DNA of 33,796 bases. Origin: Tyzzerella sp963558545. GTDB taxonomy: Bacteria > Bacillota > Clostridia > Lachnospirales > CAG-274. The stretch spans positions 1 to 33,796 of the forward strand of contig NZ_CAUWHO010000021.1 of NCBI RefSeq assembly GCF_963558545.1, in the 5' to 3' direction. The notes below the pieces were generated by a model. The model saw only the letters and a list, made by a program, of their open reading frames with translations. It made no database searches and was not told the DNA's origin. Below are positions 24,069 through 32,928 of this stretch, piece by piece; within the stretch, counting starts at the first letter, position 1, and every line of letters begins with the position of its first letter. A program made the translations under genes and the position numbers.

Positions 24069-25538
24069 CTAAAATAACATTTTAAATTTTTTATAATTCT
24101 CTTGCCAAATTTCTACATCTTTTGGCTCGTATACTTTTATATTCTCAGAATTTTTAATAATTTTTCTAGCTTGTTTAATATTTTCAATTTTTCCGTTAGT
24201 TATAAGCTGTATAGATATATTTCCTAAAACAGTAGCCTCTATAGGCCCAGCATAAACAGTACACCCACAAGCATTAGCAGTCATTTGACAAAGCATATTG
24301 CTTTGCACACCACCGCCAATCATATATATACTGTCATATTTTTTACCAGTACAATCTTCTATTTCTTCTAAGGTACTTTTATATTTAAAAGCCAAACTTT
24401 CATTAATAGTTCTAACTATTTCTCCCACTGTTTTTAGCTCTGTACCAAATTTTTCTTTACAATATTTCTTTATTCTTTTAGGTATATTTCCAGAATGGAT
24501 AAAAATTTCATCGTCTGGGTCTATAAAACATTTAAACCCATCTACATCACTTGCCATTTTTTCAAGTTCAGAAAAGCTATACTCATTTCCTTCTTTTTCC
24601 CATTGTCTTTTACTTTCTTGTATAAGCCAAAGACCTATTATATTTTTTAAAAATGTTGTTTTTTGCTCATAACCTATTTCATTTGTTATATTATATTTTA
24701 TAGATTTTTCATTTATTATAGGATTATCAAGCTCTGTTCCCATTAAAGACCAAGTTCCACAGCTTAAAAATATAAAATCGTCTTCTTCCGTAGGTATAGC
24801 CACAACGGCACTTTGTGTATCGTGTCCTGCTATAGCTACAACATTAAATTTATGTATATCAAGTTCTTCCGCTATATCGTCTTTTATAGGAGCTAATGTA
24901 GTTCCACTAGAAACTACATTAGCAAAAATATCTTCTTTTAAGTCTAATTTTTCAATAACATCTTTTGCCCATTTTTTATTGTTTGGGTCAAAAATCTGAG
25001 TTGTAGATGCAATAGAAACCTCACTAGCCATTTTTCCAGTAAAAAAGTAATTAAACAAATCTGGCATTAACAAAATTTTGTCTATACGCTCAAATATATC
25101 AGGTCTTTGTTTTTTTAAGGCAAATAATTGGAATGCTGTGTTTATATTCATTATTTGATTTCCTGTTTTATTATAAAGTTCTTCTTTATCTATTTTTTTA
25201 AATATATCTTCTAAAATATTATCCGTTCTCTCATCTCTATAATGAACAGGGTTTTCCAATAAATTTCCAAATTTATCTAAAGCTCCAAAATCTACACCCC
25301 AAGTATCTATACCCATACTTTCTATTTTGCCATATTTTTTAGATTTAATAAGGCTTTGCTTTATTTCAAAAAATAGCCTTAAAAAATCCCAATACATAGT
25401 GTTATTAATCTTAACTGGGTCATTAGAAAAACGGTGTATTTCTTGTATTTCTATTTTATCATTTTTAAAATTACCTATAATAGCTCTACCGCTAGATGCA
25501 CCAAAATCTATTGCTAAAACTTTATAATCATTAGACAT
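24069..25538 (-). CDS. RhaB-type FGGY sugar kinase, probably L-fuculokinase
   Basis: A 489-residue FGGY kinase. Motifs read VLAIDFGASSGRAIIG (phosphate 1), YWDFLRLFFEIKQSL, SMGIDTWGVDFGALD, HYRDERTD, AGHDTQSAVVAIP and the C-terminal MIGGGVQSNMLCQMTANACG adenosine-binding loop. In sequence style this is a rhamnulokinase, but it stands 15 bases after fucI and before fucA, so its substrate here is probably L-fuculose. RhaB-like kinases working on fuculose in gut Firmicutes are plausible; the activity is inferred. It could also act on rhamnulose. No lesion is seen. Confidence 0.88.
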   Translation of the reverse strand: MSNDYKVLAIDFGASSGRAIIGNFKNDKIEIQEIHRFSNDPVKINNTMYWDFLRLFFEIKQSLIKSKKYGKIESMGIDTWGVDFGALDKFGNLLENPVHYRDERTDNILEDIFKKIDKEELYNKTGNQIMNINTAFQLFALKKQRPDIFERIDKILLMPDLFNYFFTGKMASEVSIASTTQIFDPNNKKWAKDVIEKLDLKEDIFANVVSSGTTLAPIKDDIAEELDIHKFNVVAIAGHDTQSAVVAIPTEEDDFIFLSCGTWSLMGTELDNPIINEKSIKYNITNEIGYEQKTTFLKNIIGLWLIQESKRQWEKEGNEYSFSELEKMASDVDGFKCFIDPDDEIFIHSGNIPKRIKKYCKEKFGTELKTVGEIVRTINESLAFKYKSTLEEIEDCTGKKYDSIYMIGGGVQSNMLCQMTANACGCTVYAGPIEATVLGNISIQLITNGKIENIKQARKIIKNSENIKVYEPKDVEIWQENYKKFKMLF

Positions 25539-25553
25539 AAAATCACCTACTAA

Positions 25554-27347
25554 CTATTTGTATAATGGTCCATAATTTTGACAAGCTCTATAATCTTGGC
25601 CTTCTTTATCCATTCCAAATAAATTCCAAGCAGAAGGTCTAAATACTTTTTCTTCTGGCACATTGTGCATACTTACAGGTATTCTAAGCATAGAGCAAAG
25701 AGTAATAATATCAGCACCTATATGTCCATAGCTAATAGCACCATGGTTAGCACCCCAGTTGTTCATAACATCATAAGCCGATTTAAAAGGTCCCTCTCCT
25801 GTAATAATAGGAGCAAACCAAGTACAAGGCCAAGTATAATCAGTTCTTTTCCATATTTTATCAGAAACTTCATCTGGTAATTTAATTGTATAACCCTCTA
25901 CTAATTGCATAACAGGGCCAAGTCCTTTAACAAGATTTAATCTCATCATAGTAACAGGCATTTCTGCTTCTGTTAAAAATCTAGATGAGAACCCACCACC
26001 TCTAAAGTAGCCTACATCAGCAGGGTTCCAAGTAGTAGCTTTTAATATAGCTTCTTTATCTTCCTCTGTTACATCAAACCAAGCTTTCATAATGTTGTTA
26101 CCATCTTTGTCTTTAGCAAGCCCACAAGCATCTAAGCAAGATGCACCAGAATTTATTAAATGTAAAAACCCATCAGATTTTTCAGCAATTCCAGTTAGTC
26201 TATGTCCAGTAGCTTTTTCTACTGCATCAATACTCCAATATGTTCTAACATCAGAGAAAATTTGTGCTCTATTAGTTAAAAGTTTACCAAATAACATACC
26301 TATACCATTTAATACGTCATTTTCTGTTGCTAGTATGTAAGGTTCTCTTGTTCCGTTCCAATCAAAAGAAGTATTTAATAAAGCTTCTGGAAAGTCTGCG
26401 TTAGGGTAAAAATCTGTCCATTGTCTTTGTCCTTGGAAACCAGCAGCAATTGCATTATGTCCTAATTTTTCTTCCTGACAATCATCTGGTAAATTAGGGT
26501 TGCCGTTCATTAAATCTTTAATTATGCACATCATTTTAACAACAAATTCCCAGTCCTTATCTTTTTCTTCTCTAGTTTTTTGAACACTAGGGTCATTTTT
26601 GTCAAAACCTTCGGTACATTTTTCTTTAGTCCATTTTAAAGCTCTCTCATATTCATCTTTATCGTAAATACCTTCAGTCATTCTTCTAATAATTTCTACT
26701 TCGTCGACAGATTCTACTCTCATACCTAAGTATTCTTCTATAAAATTAGGGTCTATTATAGAACCACCAATACCCATACATATAGAGCCAATTTGTAAGT
26801 AAGATTTACCTCTCATAGTAGCTGCTGCAACAGCTGCTCTACCAAATCTTAAAAGTTTTTCTTTAACGTCTTCTGGTATAGAAGTATCATCTGCATCTTG
26901 TACATCGTGTCCATATATGCCAAAAGCAGGTAATCCTTTTTGTGTATGTGTAGCTAAAACAGATGCTAAATATACTGCCCCTGGTCTTTCTGTACCATTA
27001 AATCCCCATACACCTTTTATAGTTTTAGGGTTCATATCCATAGTTTCAGCACCATAGCACCAACAAGGTGTTACAGTTAAAGTAATATCTACACCTTCTT
27101 TTCTAAATTTATCTTCACAAGCAGCAGCTTCTGGTACTCTACCAATAGTTGTATCTGCAATAACAACTTTTACAGGCTCACCATTTGAGTATCTTAAATT
27201 TTCTTCAAATAATTTTGCTGCAGATTTAGCCATATTCATAGTTTGTTCTTCTAAAGAAGCTCTAACGTTTACAACACCTTGTCTACCGTCTATAGTTGGT
27301 CTAATACCAATAACTGGATAATCTCCTACTAATCTACTTTTACTCAT
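25554..27347 (-). CDS. fucI: L-fucose isomerase
   Basis: Converts L-fucose to L-fuculose with manganese. The 597-residue length matches E. coli FucI (591). Conserved stretches cover the whole protein: IGIRPTIDGRQGVV, TPCWCYGAETMDM, GFQGQRQWTDFYPN, FDWNGTREPYILATENDVLNG, RGGGFSSRFLTEAEMP, NWGANHGAISYGHIGAD and the end GQDYRACQNYGPLYK. I choose ATG 27347 (MSKSRLVGDYP) with AAGGAGG just upstream; the frame continues higher but without a site. It is the first gene of the cluster, read from its own promoter and divergent from the AraC-type regulator. Confidence 0.96.
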   Translation of the reverse strand: MSKSRLVGDYPVIGIRPTIDGRQGVVNVRASLEEQTMNMAKSAAKLFEENLRYSNGEPVKVVIADTTIGRVPEAAACEDKFRKEGVDITLTVTPCWCYGAETMDMNPKTIKGVWGFNGTERPGAVYLASVLATHTQKGLPAFGIYGHDVQDADDTSIPEDVKEKLLRFGRAAVAAATMRGKSYLQIGSICMGIGGSIIDPNFIEEYLGMRVESVDEVEIIRRMTEGIYDKDEYERALKWTKEKCTEGFDKNDPSVQKTREEKDKDWEFVVKMMCIIKDLMNGNPNLPDDCQEEKLGHNAIAAGFQGQRQWTDFYPNADFPEALLNTSFDWNGTREPYILATENDVLNGIGMLFGKLLTNRAQIFSDVRTYWSIDAVEKATGHRLTGIAEKSDGFLHLINSGASCLDACGLAKDKDGNNIMKAWFDVTEEDKEAILKATTWNPADVGYFRGGGFSSRFLTEAEMPVTMMRLNLVKGLGPVMQLVEGYTIKLPDEVSDKIWKRTDYTWPCTWFAPIITGEGPFKSAYDVMNNWGANHGAISYGHIGADIITLCSMLRIPVSMHNVPEEKVFRPSAWNLFGMDKEGQDYRACQNYGPLYK

Positions 27348-27444
27348 TTCTATTACCTCCTTATTAAAAACATAATTAATAATTAATTTATATGTATATA
27401 ATACCACTAATAATATACTTTTTCTTGTATTTTTATATTAAAAA

Positions 27445-27473
27445 AATATAATTATTTTCACTTTTATATTCAA
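27445..27473 (-). promoter_or_regulatory. Sigma-A promoter of fucI
   Basis: On the reverse strand TTGAAT (27473-27468), a 17-base spacer, and TATATT (27450-27445). Transcription would start near 27438, leaving about 90 bases before fucI. Confidence 0.55.
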
Positions 27474-27482
27474 TATTTTTAT

Positions 27483-27490
27483 GTTATAAT
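27483..27490 (+). promoter_or_regulatory. Extended -10 of the AraC-type regulator gene
   Basis: TGTTATAAT with a perfect TATAAT at 27485-27490, preceded by only a poor -35. It lies back to back with the fucI promoter, so a regulator bound between them could affect both. Confidence 0.45.
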
Positions 27491-27551
27491 ATAAAACATA
27501 CAACTTTTATATATTTTTGCATAATATTTATTATAAAAGGAGCTTATTTTT

Positions 27552-28409
27552 ATGAATTATTTAAAATACAAAGAAAATAAAATAAGAGGTACGTTTAATT
27601 TTCCAATAGAATTTTACTTTATAACTCCAGACGATATAAGATATAATATGCACTATCACTGGCATACAGAAATAGAAATAATAAAGATAATAGAGGGTAC
27701 TTTTAAAATAATGTTAAACGAACAAATGGTATCTGCACAAAAAGACGATTTTATTTTTATTTCACCAGAAATGCTTCACGGTGGTACACCAAAAAACTGT
27801 ATATACGAATGTATAGTTTTAGATATGAATATGTTTATAAAAAATAATAATATTTGTACAAATTATTTAAAAGATATATTAAATAAAAAAATATCTATCC
27901 ATTATGATATACATAAAAATAATGATATAAATACATACTTAAATAAAATTTTTGATTGTATGAGAAATAAACCTTTAGGATATGAATTTTTAATCCAAGG
28001 ATATTTATACTTAATATTTGGAATAATAATAGGAAATAAATTATATGTAAAAAATATTAATACGTTAGATAAAAATGCAAAAAGGATAAATCAATTAAAA
28101 AATGTGTTAGAATTTATAGAGCTAGAATACTCTAGAGATATAACTTTAGAAGATTTGGCAAATAAAATAAACCTAAATCCAAAATATTTCACAAAGATAT
28201 TTAGTGAAATGACAGGAAAATCTCCTATACAATACCTAAATTCCTATAGGATAGAAATAGCTTGTGGTATGCTTTTAACAACAGATTTGTCTATAACTGA
28301 CATTTGTCTAAACTGTGGATTTAATGATTTAAGCTATTTTATAAAAACATTTAAAAAAGAAAAAAGCATAAGCCCAAAGAAATTTAGAAATACTATGTCT
28401 ATGCCATAA
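27552..28409 (+). CDS. AraC-family regulator, probable activator of the fucose cluster
   Basis: A 285-residue regulator with an N-terminal cupin sensor (about 1-150; MHYHWHTEIEII and ISPEMLHGG supply the typical His residues) and a C-terminal pair of helix-turn-helix motifs: ITLEDLANKINLNPKYFTKIFSEMTG-type at about 190-215 and LSITDICLNCGFNDLSYFIKTF at about 240-262, closing with SPKKFR. Split at these points it matches AraC/XylS proteins throughout. Start ATG 27552 follows AAGGAG. Divergence from fucI suggests it controls that cluster in response to fucose or a metabolite; the ligand is not shown by the sequence. Confidence 0.9.
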   Translation: MNYLKYKENKIRGTFNFPIEFYFITPDDIRYNMHYHWHTEIEIIKIIEGTFKIMLNEQMVSAQKDDFIFISPEMLHGGTPKNCIYECIVLDMNMFIKNNNICTNYLKDILNKKISIHYDIHKNNDINTYLNKIFDCMRNKPLGYEFLIQGYLYLIFGIIIGNKLYVKNINTLDKNAKRINQLKNVLEFIELEYSRDITLEDLANKINLNPKYFTKIFSEMTGKSPIQYLNSYRIEIACGMLLTTDLSITDICLNCGFNDLSYFIKTFKKEKSISPKKFRNTMSMP

Positions 28410-28422
28410 TTTTTATATTTAT

Positions 28423-28457
28423 AATAAAAAATACCACAAAAAGTGGTATTTTTTATT
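28423..28457. terminator. Bidirectional terminator between the AraC-type gene and ridA
   Basis: AATAAAAAATACCAC pairs perfectly with GTGGTATTTTTTATT across a five-A loop, with T-rich flanks on the right and A-rich on the left; it lies between two converging genes. Confidence 0.88.
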
Positions 28458-28462
28458 TTTAT

Positions 28463-28834
28463 TTATTTTACCAAAGCTATAACCTCTACCTCAACTAAAA
28501 CTTGTTTAGGTAGCTCTCTAACAGCTACACAAGAACGAGCAGGGTTAGACGTAAAATATTTACAATATACCTCATTAAAATCTGCAAAGTTTTTCATATC
28601 CGATAAAAAACAAGTAGTTTTTATAGTATTTTCAAAATTTGTACCTGCTTCTTCTAAAACAGCTTTTAAATTTTGCATAACTTGTTCTGTTTGTTCTGTA
28701 ACATTATCTCCCACAATATTACCTTCAGTATTTAAAGCTATTTGCCCAGATGTGTAAAGACTATTATTAACTAATACTGCTTGAGAATAAGGTCCTATTG
28801 CTTTTGGTGCTTTGTCAGAATGTATCTTTCTCAT
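28463..28834 (-). CDS. ridA: RidA-family enamine/imine deaminase
   Basis: Removes reactive 2-aminoacrylate-type enamines made by PLP enzymes. The 123-residue length is standard. Family blocks are KAIGPYSQAV, LYTSGQIAL, QTEQVMQNLKAVLEEAG, TTCFLSDM, and NPARSCVAVRELP with the catalytic-site Arg, ending LVEVEVIAL. I choose ATG 28834 (MRKIHSDKAPKAI) after GGAGGT; the frame goes further up without a site. The gene lies 61 bases after the S41 protease gene on the same strand, and before a terminator. Confidence 0.95.
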   Translation of the reverse strand: MRKIHSDKAPKAIGPYSQAVLVNNSLYTSGQIALNTEGNIVGDNVTEQTEQVMQNLKAVLEEAGTNFENTIKTTCFLSDMKNFADFNEVYCKYFTSNPARSCVAVRELPKQVLVEVEVIALVK

Positions 28835-28895
28835 AAAGTTTACCTCCAAAAAATATTTGTTAATAGTATACATTTTTTTATTTTGCTAGTCAACA

Positions 28896-30050
28896 TTATT
28901 TCCAATTTTTAATAACCTCTATCGCTTTTTCCAACTGTAAATCTCTACTATTATCTAAAGGGTTAGTAACTTTATAGTCTGGTTCAATACCTGTACCTTG
29001 TATACAAACTCCACTAGGTGTGTAATATTTAGCCATAGTTATTTTTACTCCACTATTGTCTGGTAAAGTATACATATTTTGTACAACACCTTTTCCATAA
29101 GTAGTTTCTCCTACTAGCTTCCCAACTCCAAAATCTTTAACAGCACCAGATAAAACTTCAGATGCAGATGCAGAATCTTTATTTACAAGTATAGTTAAAG
29201 GTTTATTGTATGCATTAGCATCAGATTTGTGATAATCCCTATTTCCATATTTATCTTCTATATATGTTATAGTTCCTTCTGGTACTAACATATCTGTTAT
29301 TTTATTAACTGTTGTTAGCAATCCTCCTGGGTTATTTCTAAGGTCTATTATAAGCCCATTAGAATTTTTTAAATCATCAAAAGCAATTTTAAACTGGTCA
29401 TATGTAACTCTATCAAATTGAGATATAGATATATAACCTATATTATCTTCTAAAATTTTATACTCTACTGTAGGTACATCTAAGCTTCTTCTAGTAACAT
29501 CTACATCAAAAGTTTTATTTTCTTTTTCTCTAGATATAGTAAGTTTAACTTTGCTTCCTTCTTCCCCTTTAATATCAGATACTAAACTTTGATAATTTTC
29601 TAAATTAACTTCTTTATCTTTAACTTTTATTATTTTATCTCCTACTTTTAAGCCAATTTCTTGTGCTGGTGAACCTTCAAATACTTTGTTAATAAGTATC
29701 TTTTCATCTTCTGTCAAATTTACCATTATGCCAATACCAACATAATTTCCTTCGGTATCTTGTAAAAACAGATTAAGCTCTTCTTCTGACATATAATAAG
29801 AATATGGGTCTTTTAAAGAAGCTATCATTCCCTTATACATTGTTTCTTCCATAAGCTCCTTATCATATTCATTTACATAATATGTATCTACAATATCTTG
29901 TATTTGTGATATTTTTTGGTTTGTAGTCATCTCTCTTAATATAAATCTTTTATAAAGCAAGTTTGCATTAGTTATAAAGCTATTTATAACAAATAAAACT
30001 ACCATACCAAAAATAACACCCATAAAAAAGCTTTTTTTATTATCATTCAT
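28896..30050 (-). CDS. C-terminal processing protease (S41 family, CtpA/CtpB type)
   Basis: An exported serine protease of 384 residues. An N-terminal membrane anchor (about 7-27) is followed by the S41 cap (YYVNEYDKELMEETMYKGMIASLKDPYS), a PDZ domain (about 100-185, VGIGIMV and GLKVGDKI), and the protease core. The catalytic dyad is a Ser within SASASE (293-298) and K320 (TTYGKG). The end has YYTPSGVCIQGTGIEPD. A C-terminal peptidoglycan-binding domain found in some relatives is missing. CtpB in Bacillus acts in sporulation signalling; the substrate here is unknown. Start ATG 30050. Confidence 0.93.
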   Translation of the reverse strand: MNDNKKSFFMGVIFGMVVLFVINSFITNANLLYKRFILREMTTNQKISQIQDIVDTYYVNEYDKELMEETMYKGMIASLKDPYSYYMSEEELNLFLQDTEGNYVGIGIMVNLTEDEKILINKVFEGSPAQEIGLKVGDKIIKVKDKEVNLENYQSLVSDIKGEEGSKVKLTISREKENKTFDVDVTRRSLDVPTVEYKILEDNIGYISISQFDRVTYDQFKIAFDDLKNSNGLIIDLRNNPGGLLTTVNKITDMLVPEGTITYIEDKYGNRDYHKSDANAYNKPLTILVNKDSASASEVLSGAVKDFGVGKLVGETTYGKGVVQNMYTLPDNSGVKITMAKYYTPSGVCIQGTGIEPDYKVTNPLDNSRDLQLEKAIEVIKNWK

Positions 30051-30140
30051 ATTTTCACCTCTTACTTTTGCTCTATAATAAAATGGCTTCTATATTATTT
30101 TATTAGCTAAATTTAAAATTTATTAATAGTTTAGTAATTT

Positions 30141-31478
30141 TTAAACTAAAGATTTAGCCCATTTATATTTTTTAACTCTAGTACTAGTTAAAAATCCTTT
30201 AATAATCTCTTCTAAATACACCATAGCATAAGTTATATATATAGGTAAATTTAAAAAATAAGCACCTAAAAATGCCATTGGTATACCAATAAGCCAAACA
30301 CTAGAAAAATCTAATATAGCAGTATATTTTGTATCTCCACCACTTCTTAATATACCTACTATTGTTGTATAATTATATGTTTTAAATATTAAGCCAAACG
30401 AAACTACCATTAGAAGTTTATGTGTATATTCTTTAACCAAATCTTTTACATTAAACATATTTATAATATAAGGTGATAATATAACAAGTATAATACCCAT
30501 AATACTACTTATAATTACTGTAAGTATCATACATTTTTTGGAGTACTCTTTTGCTTTTTCTATATCTCCACGTCCAAGTGTATTAGATAGTAATATGCCA
30601 CAACCTCCACCAATAGCAACCCCCATAACAACAAATAAGTTTTGTATAGTACCTGTAATTTGTATAGCAGATTGTGCATCAGTACCACTAAATTTGTAAG
30701 CCATATTACAAACAGATATACCTATAGACCAAAATATTTCATTTAATATTATAGGTGTACAAACATCAAAATATGATGCAACAAAACTTTTGTTAAAGTT
30801 AAAATAATTTTTAATATTAGTTAAAATAGGTGCTTTTGTACCAAAAGTAATTAAAAGTTGTGCACTAAGCTCAACACATCTAGCACATAATGTTGCCATA
30901 GCAGCACCTTTTACACCATATCCTAATTTAAATATAAATAAATAGTTTAAAATAATATTAGTTATAAGTGCTATAAAAGTTGTTATCATAGGAAAATGTG
31001 TTTTTCTAATAGCTTTTAGTGCTGCATTTATAGCCATAATAAATGCTATAACAAAATAAGCAGGAGATATAACCTTTAAATAATTTACACCCTCTGCTAT
31101 AACAGCTGGGTCTTTAGAATATAAAGACATTAAAAACTCTGGTGCAAACACAATAGCTGTAACAAATATTAAGGCATTTAAAAGGCTTAATATTATCCCA
31201 AGCCCCATAACTTTATGTATACCACTAAAATCACCTTTACCAAAATATTGTCCTACAAAAACAGATGCTCCACTGTTTACGCCAAATAATATAAGGTTAA
31301 ATATAAAAAATATTTGGTTAGCAAGCCCAACAGATGTAATAGCTACCTCTCCCAACTGACCTATCATAAAATTATCTACAAGGTTTACTGAAGAGTTTAA
31401 TAGTTCTTGAAATATGATTGGTATAATTAGTAAAAACAAATTTCTAAAAAATGCCTTATCAGAAAAAAAGTTTTTCAT
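30141..31478 (-). CDS. MATE-family efflux transporter
   Basis: A 445-residue membrane protein with about twelve helices in two MatE repeats. The first begins IIPIIFQELLNSSVNLVDNFMIGQLGEVAITSVG and includes NSGASVFVGQYFGKGD; the second repeats this pattern with GGGCGILLSNTLGRGD. The family exports drugs or metabolites using sodium or proton gradients; the substrate is not readable. Start ATG 31478 follows GGGGAGG. It is divergent from the PspC gene with a promoter for each in the 221-base gap. Confidence 0.92.
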   Translation of the reverse strand: MKNFFSDKAFFRNLFLLIIPIIFQELLNSSVNLVDNFMIGQLGEVAITSVGLANQIFFIFNLILFGVNSGASVFVGQYFGKGDFSGIHKVMGLGIILSLLNALIFVTAIVFAPEFLMSLYSKDPAVIAEGVNYLKVISPAYFVIAFIMAINAALKAIRKTHFPMITTFIALITNIILNYLFIFKLGYGVKGAAMATLCARCVELSAQLLITFGTKAPILTNIKNYFNFNKSFVASYFDVCTPIILNEIFWSIGISVCNMAYKFSGTDAQSAIQITGTIQNLFVVMGVAIGGGCGILLSNTLGRGDIEKAKEYSKKCMILTVIISSIMGIILVILSPYIINMFNVKDLVKEYTHKLLMVVSFGLIFKTYNYTTIVGILRSGGDTKYTAILDFSSVWLIGIPMAFLGAYFLNLPIYITYAMVYLEEIIKGFLTSTRVKKYKWAKSLV

Positions 31479-31513
31479 ATAACCCTCCCCATTTTATAAA
31501 ATTACTATTAAAA

Positions 31514-31542
31514 ATTTTATCATTAAAATAAATAAATTGCAA
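31514..31542 (-). promoter_or_regulatory. Sigma-A promoter of the MATE gene
   Basis: On the reverse strand TTGCAA (31542-31537), 17-base spacer, TAAAAT (31519-31514) with an upstream TG (extended -10). The MATE start lies 36 bases downstream of it. Confidence 0.55.
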
Positions 31543-31567
31543 CTACTTAAAAAATTTTTTAAACATA

Positions 31568-31596
31568 TTGTATTTTCTATAAACTTTTATTATAAT
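31568..31596 (+). promoter_or_regulatory. Sigma-A promoter of the PspC gene
   Basis: TTGTAT at 31568-31573, 17-base spacer, perfect TATAAT at 31591-31596. It leaves about 97 untranslated bases before the PspC start, in which I see no defined structure. Confidence 0.6.
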
Positions 31597-31699
31597 TATT
31601 TCGTATTATTAAACATAAATTAATTTTTTAGACACTATACTTAATAAAATTAAAATACATTTTATTATATTTTTAATAAATAGAAAGGAGTATATATTT

Positions 31700-31954
31700 A
31701 TGGAAAAAAGACTTACACTATCAAAAACAGATAAAATGATAGGTGGAGTTTGTGGTGGTATTGGTGAATATTTTAAAATAGACCCTACAATTATAAGAAT
31801 ACTTTTTGTACTATTTTCTTTTATTTTTATATCTGCTCCTATACCTATATACATTATATTTTGGATTATAATGCCAAGTAAAAACCCTAAAAAAACACCT
31901 TCACCAAAAAATAAAGAAGGATTTTATGATTTTAGCGAGTTTGATGAAAAATAA
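31700..31954 (+). CDS. PspC-domain membrane protein
   Basis: An 84-residue PspC (PF04024) protein. The core is KTDKMIGGVCGGIGEYFKIDPTIIRILFVL, with the GGVCGGI motif, then a membrane helix at about 35-57 and a charged, Pro/Lys-rich tail ending in FDFSEFDEK-like acidic residues. In enterobacteria PspC senses envelope stress with PspB; small stand-alone PspC proteins of Firmicutes have no clear role. Start ATG 31700 follows GAAAGGAG. It is monocistronic between its own promoter and a terminator. Confidence 0.92.
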   Translation: MEKRLTLSKTDKMIGGVCGGIGEYFKIDPTIIRILFVLFSFIFISAPIPIYIIFWIIMPSKNPKKTPSPKNKEGFYDFSEFDEK

Positions 31955-31984
31955 TACTATGTTTTATATAGTATTATTTTTATT
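31952..31984 (+). terminator. Terminator of the PspC gene
   Basis: TAATACTAT pairs with ATAGTATTA over a short loop, followed by TTTTTATT. It overlaps the PspC stop codon. It is AT-rich and so less stable than the other terminators in this window. Confidence 0.7.
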
Positions 31985-32121
31985 CCTAAATATAATTAAG
32001 GTATGACTTATATTTTAAATAAAAAATTATATATGAGTGTTTGTATTAATTTTTATGAATAAAAATATATAGGAATATTTGTTTTTAAATACAAAGTACT
32101 CAAAAAATTGATTATTAGTTA

Positions 32122-32151
32122 TTGTAATATATTACATTTTTATGTTATAAT
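32122..32151 (+). promoter_or_regulatory. Sigma-A promoter of the folT transcript
   Basis: TTGTAA at 32122-32127, 18-base spacer, TGTTATAAT with a perfect TATAAT at 32146-32151. A start near 32158 places the riboswitch at the very 5' end of the RNA. The preceding stretch from 31985 has no gene or structure I can identify. Confidence 0.62.
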
Positions 32152-32173
32152 TAATAGTAAATTTAATTTTTAT

Positions 32174-32270
32174 GCAGAGTAGGAAGATGTGCGTTAAGTG
32201 ATATTAAGACGGGGAGTTGCTTATTATACGAAAAGATTTTTCTTGCGATACATATTCCGCATCCCGCTGC
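32174..32270 (+). ncRNA. Tetrahydrofolate (THF) riboswitch
   Basis: The conserved landmarks are GCAGAGTAGG at the 5' end, GCGTTAAGTG at 32191-32200, GGGGAGTTGC at 32211-32220, and CCGCATCCCGCTGC at the 3' end. Closing helix P1 is GCAG (32174-32177) with CTGC (32267-32270). The next helix is GGAAGATGT (32182-32190) with ACATATTCC (32250-32258), one mismatch. THF riboswitches typically precede folate transport and folate synthesis genes, and the gene that follows is folT, so sequence and context agree. Confidence 0.93.
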
Positions 32271-32297
32271 TAACATAGTAAATCTATGTTTGTAGCA
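32268..32297 (+). promoter_or_regulatory. Expression-platform hairpin after the THF riboswitch
   Basis: AACATAG (32272-32278) pairs with CTATGTT (32284-32290). The helix can extend by TGCT (32268-32271) with AGCA (32294-32297), which uses the 3' strand of riboswitch P1, so this longer form and P1 exclude each other. The tail after it (TATTTTATC) is only weakly U-rich. The folT AGGAGG at 32315-32320 is not in the hairpin, so the control mechanism is unclear. Confidence 0.5.
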
Positions 32298-32326
32298 TAT
32301 TTTATCAACTACTTAGGAGGTAATTT

Positions 32327-32899
32327 ATGTTTAATTTATTTAAAAATTCTTTTTTAGAATTAAAAAAGACTAAAACAATAGTTATTTGTGGTCTTTTATT
32401 AGCTATATCCTTAATGCTTAATACACAAGCATTAAAAATAGATGGTATTACTATTATTACATTTTCTTTTATAGCTAACTCTATTGCTGGATTTCTGTTT
32501 GGACCTGCTGTATCTAGTATATTAGGAGGTTTAACAGATGTATTAACACACTTAATAAATCCAAAAGGAGCATATTTTTTTGGATTTACGTTTAATGCTA
32601 TTTTAGGTGGTATTTTTTATGGCTCTTTTCTTTACAGAAAAATGCACGGTAATAAAAATTTAATATTAAGAATTATTGCTTGTAAAATTCTTATAAGTGT
32701 AATTGTAAACTTAACTTTTGGTACTTATTGGTACTCTATGTTTTCTGGCAAAGGTTTTCTTGTTCTTTTACCTGCTAGGATATATAAAGAGCTTATAGTT
32801 ACACCTATACATTGTATAGTTATGTACGTTCTATTAAAAGCAATAAATAAAATATACTATCAATTAAATTTAGATGATAATATAAATACAAAAAATTAA
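32327..32899 (+). CDS. folT: ECF transporter S component for folate
   Basis: The substrate-binding membrane subunit of an energy-coupling-factor folate importer. The 190-residue protein has about six helices. Family signs are ALKIDGITIITFSFIANSIAGFLFGP, GGLTDVLTHLINPKGAYFFGFTFNAILGG, and a C-terminal ARIYKELIVTPIHCIVMYVLL. The first part has the positive TKTIVICGLLLAIS that begins many S components. The shared EcfA/EcfA'/EcfT energising module is not in the window. The gene is preceded by a THF riboswitch, which supports folate rather than another vitamin. Start ATG 32327 follows AGGAGG. Confidence 0.93.
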   Translation: MFNLFKNSFLELKKTKTIVICGLLLAISLMLNTQALKIDGITIITFSFIANSIAGFLFGPAVSSILGGLTDVLTHLINPKGAYFFGFTFNAILGGIFYGSFLYRKMHGNKNLILRIIACKILISVIVNLTFGTYWYSMFSGKGFLVLLPARIYKELIVTPIHCIVMYVLLKAINKIYYQLNLDDNINTKN

Positions 32900-32928
32900 T
32901 ATTTTAATATATAATAAAGGGTGATTTT

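Noticed and set aside
24298..24672. Plus-strand frame of 124 codons
   Set aside because: Antisense to conserved kinase motifs including the MIGGGVQSN loop.
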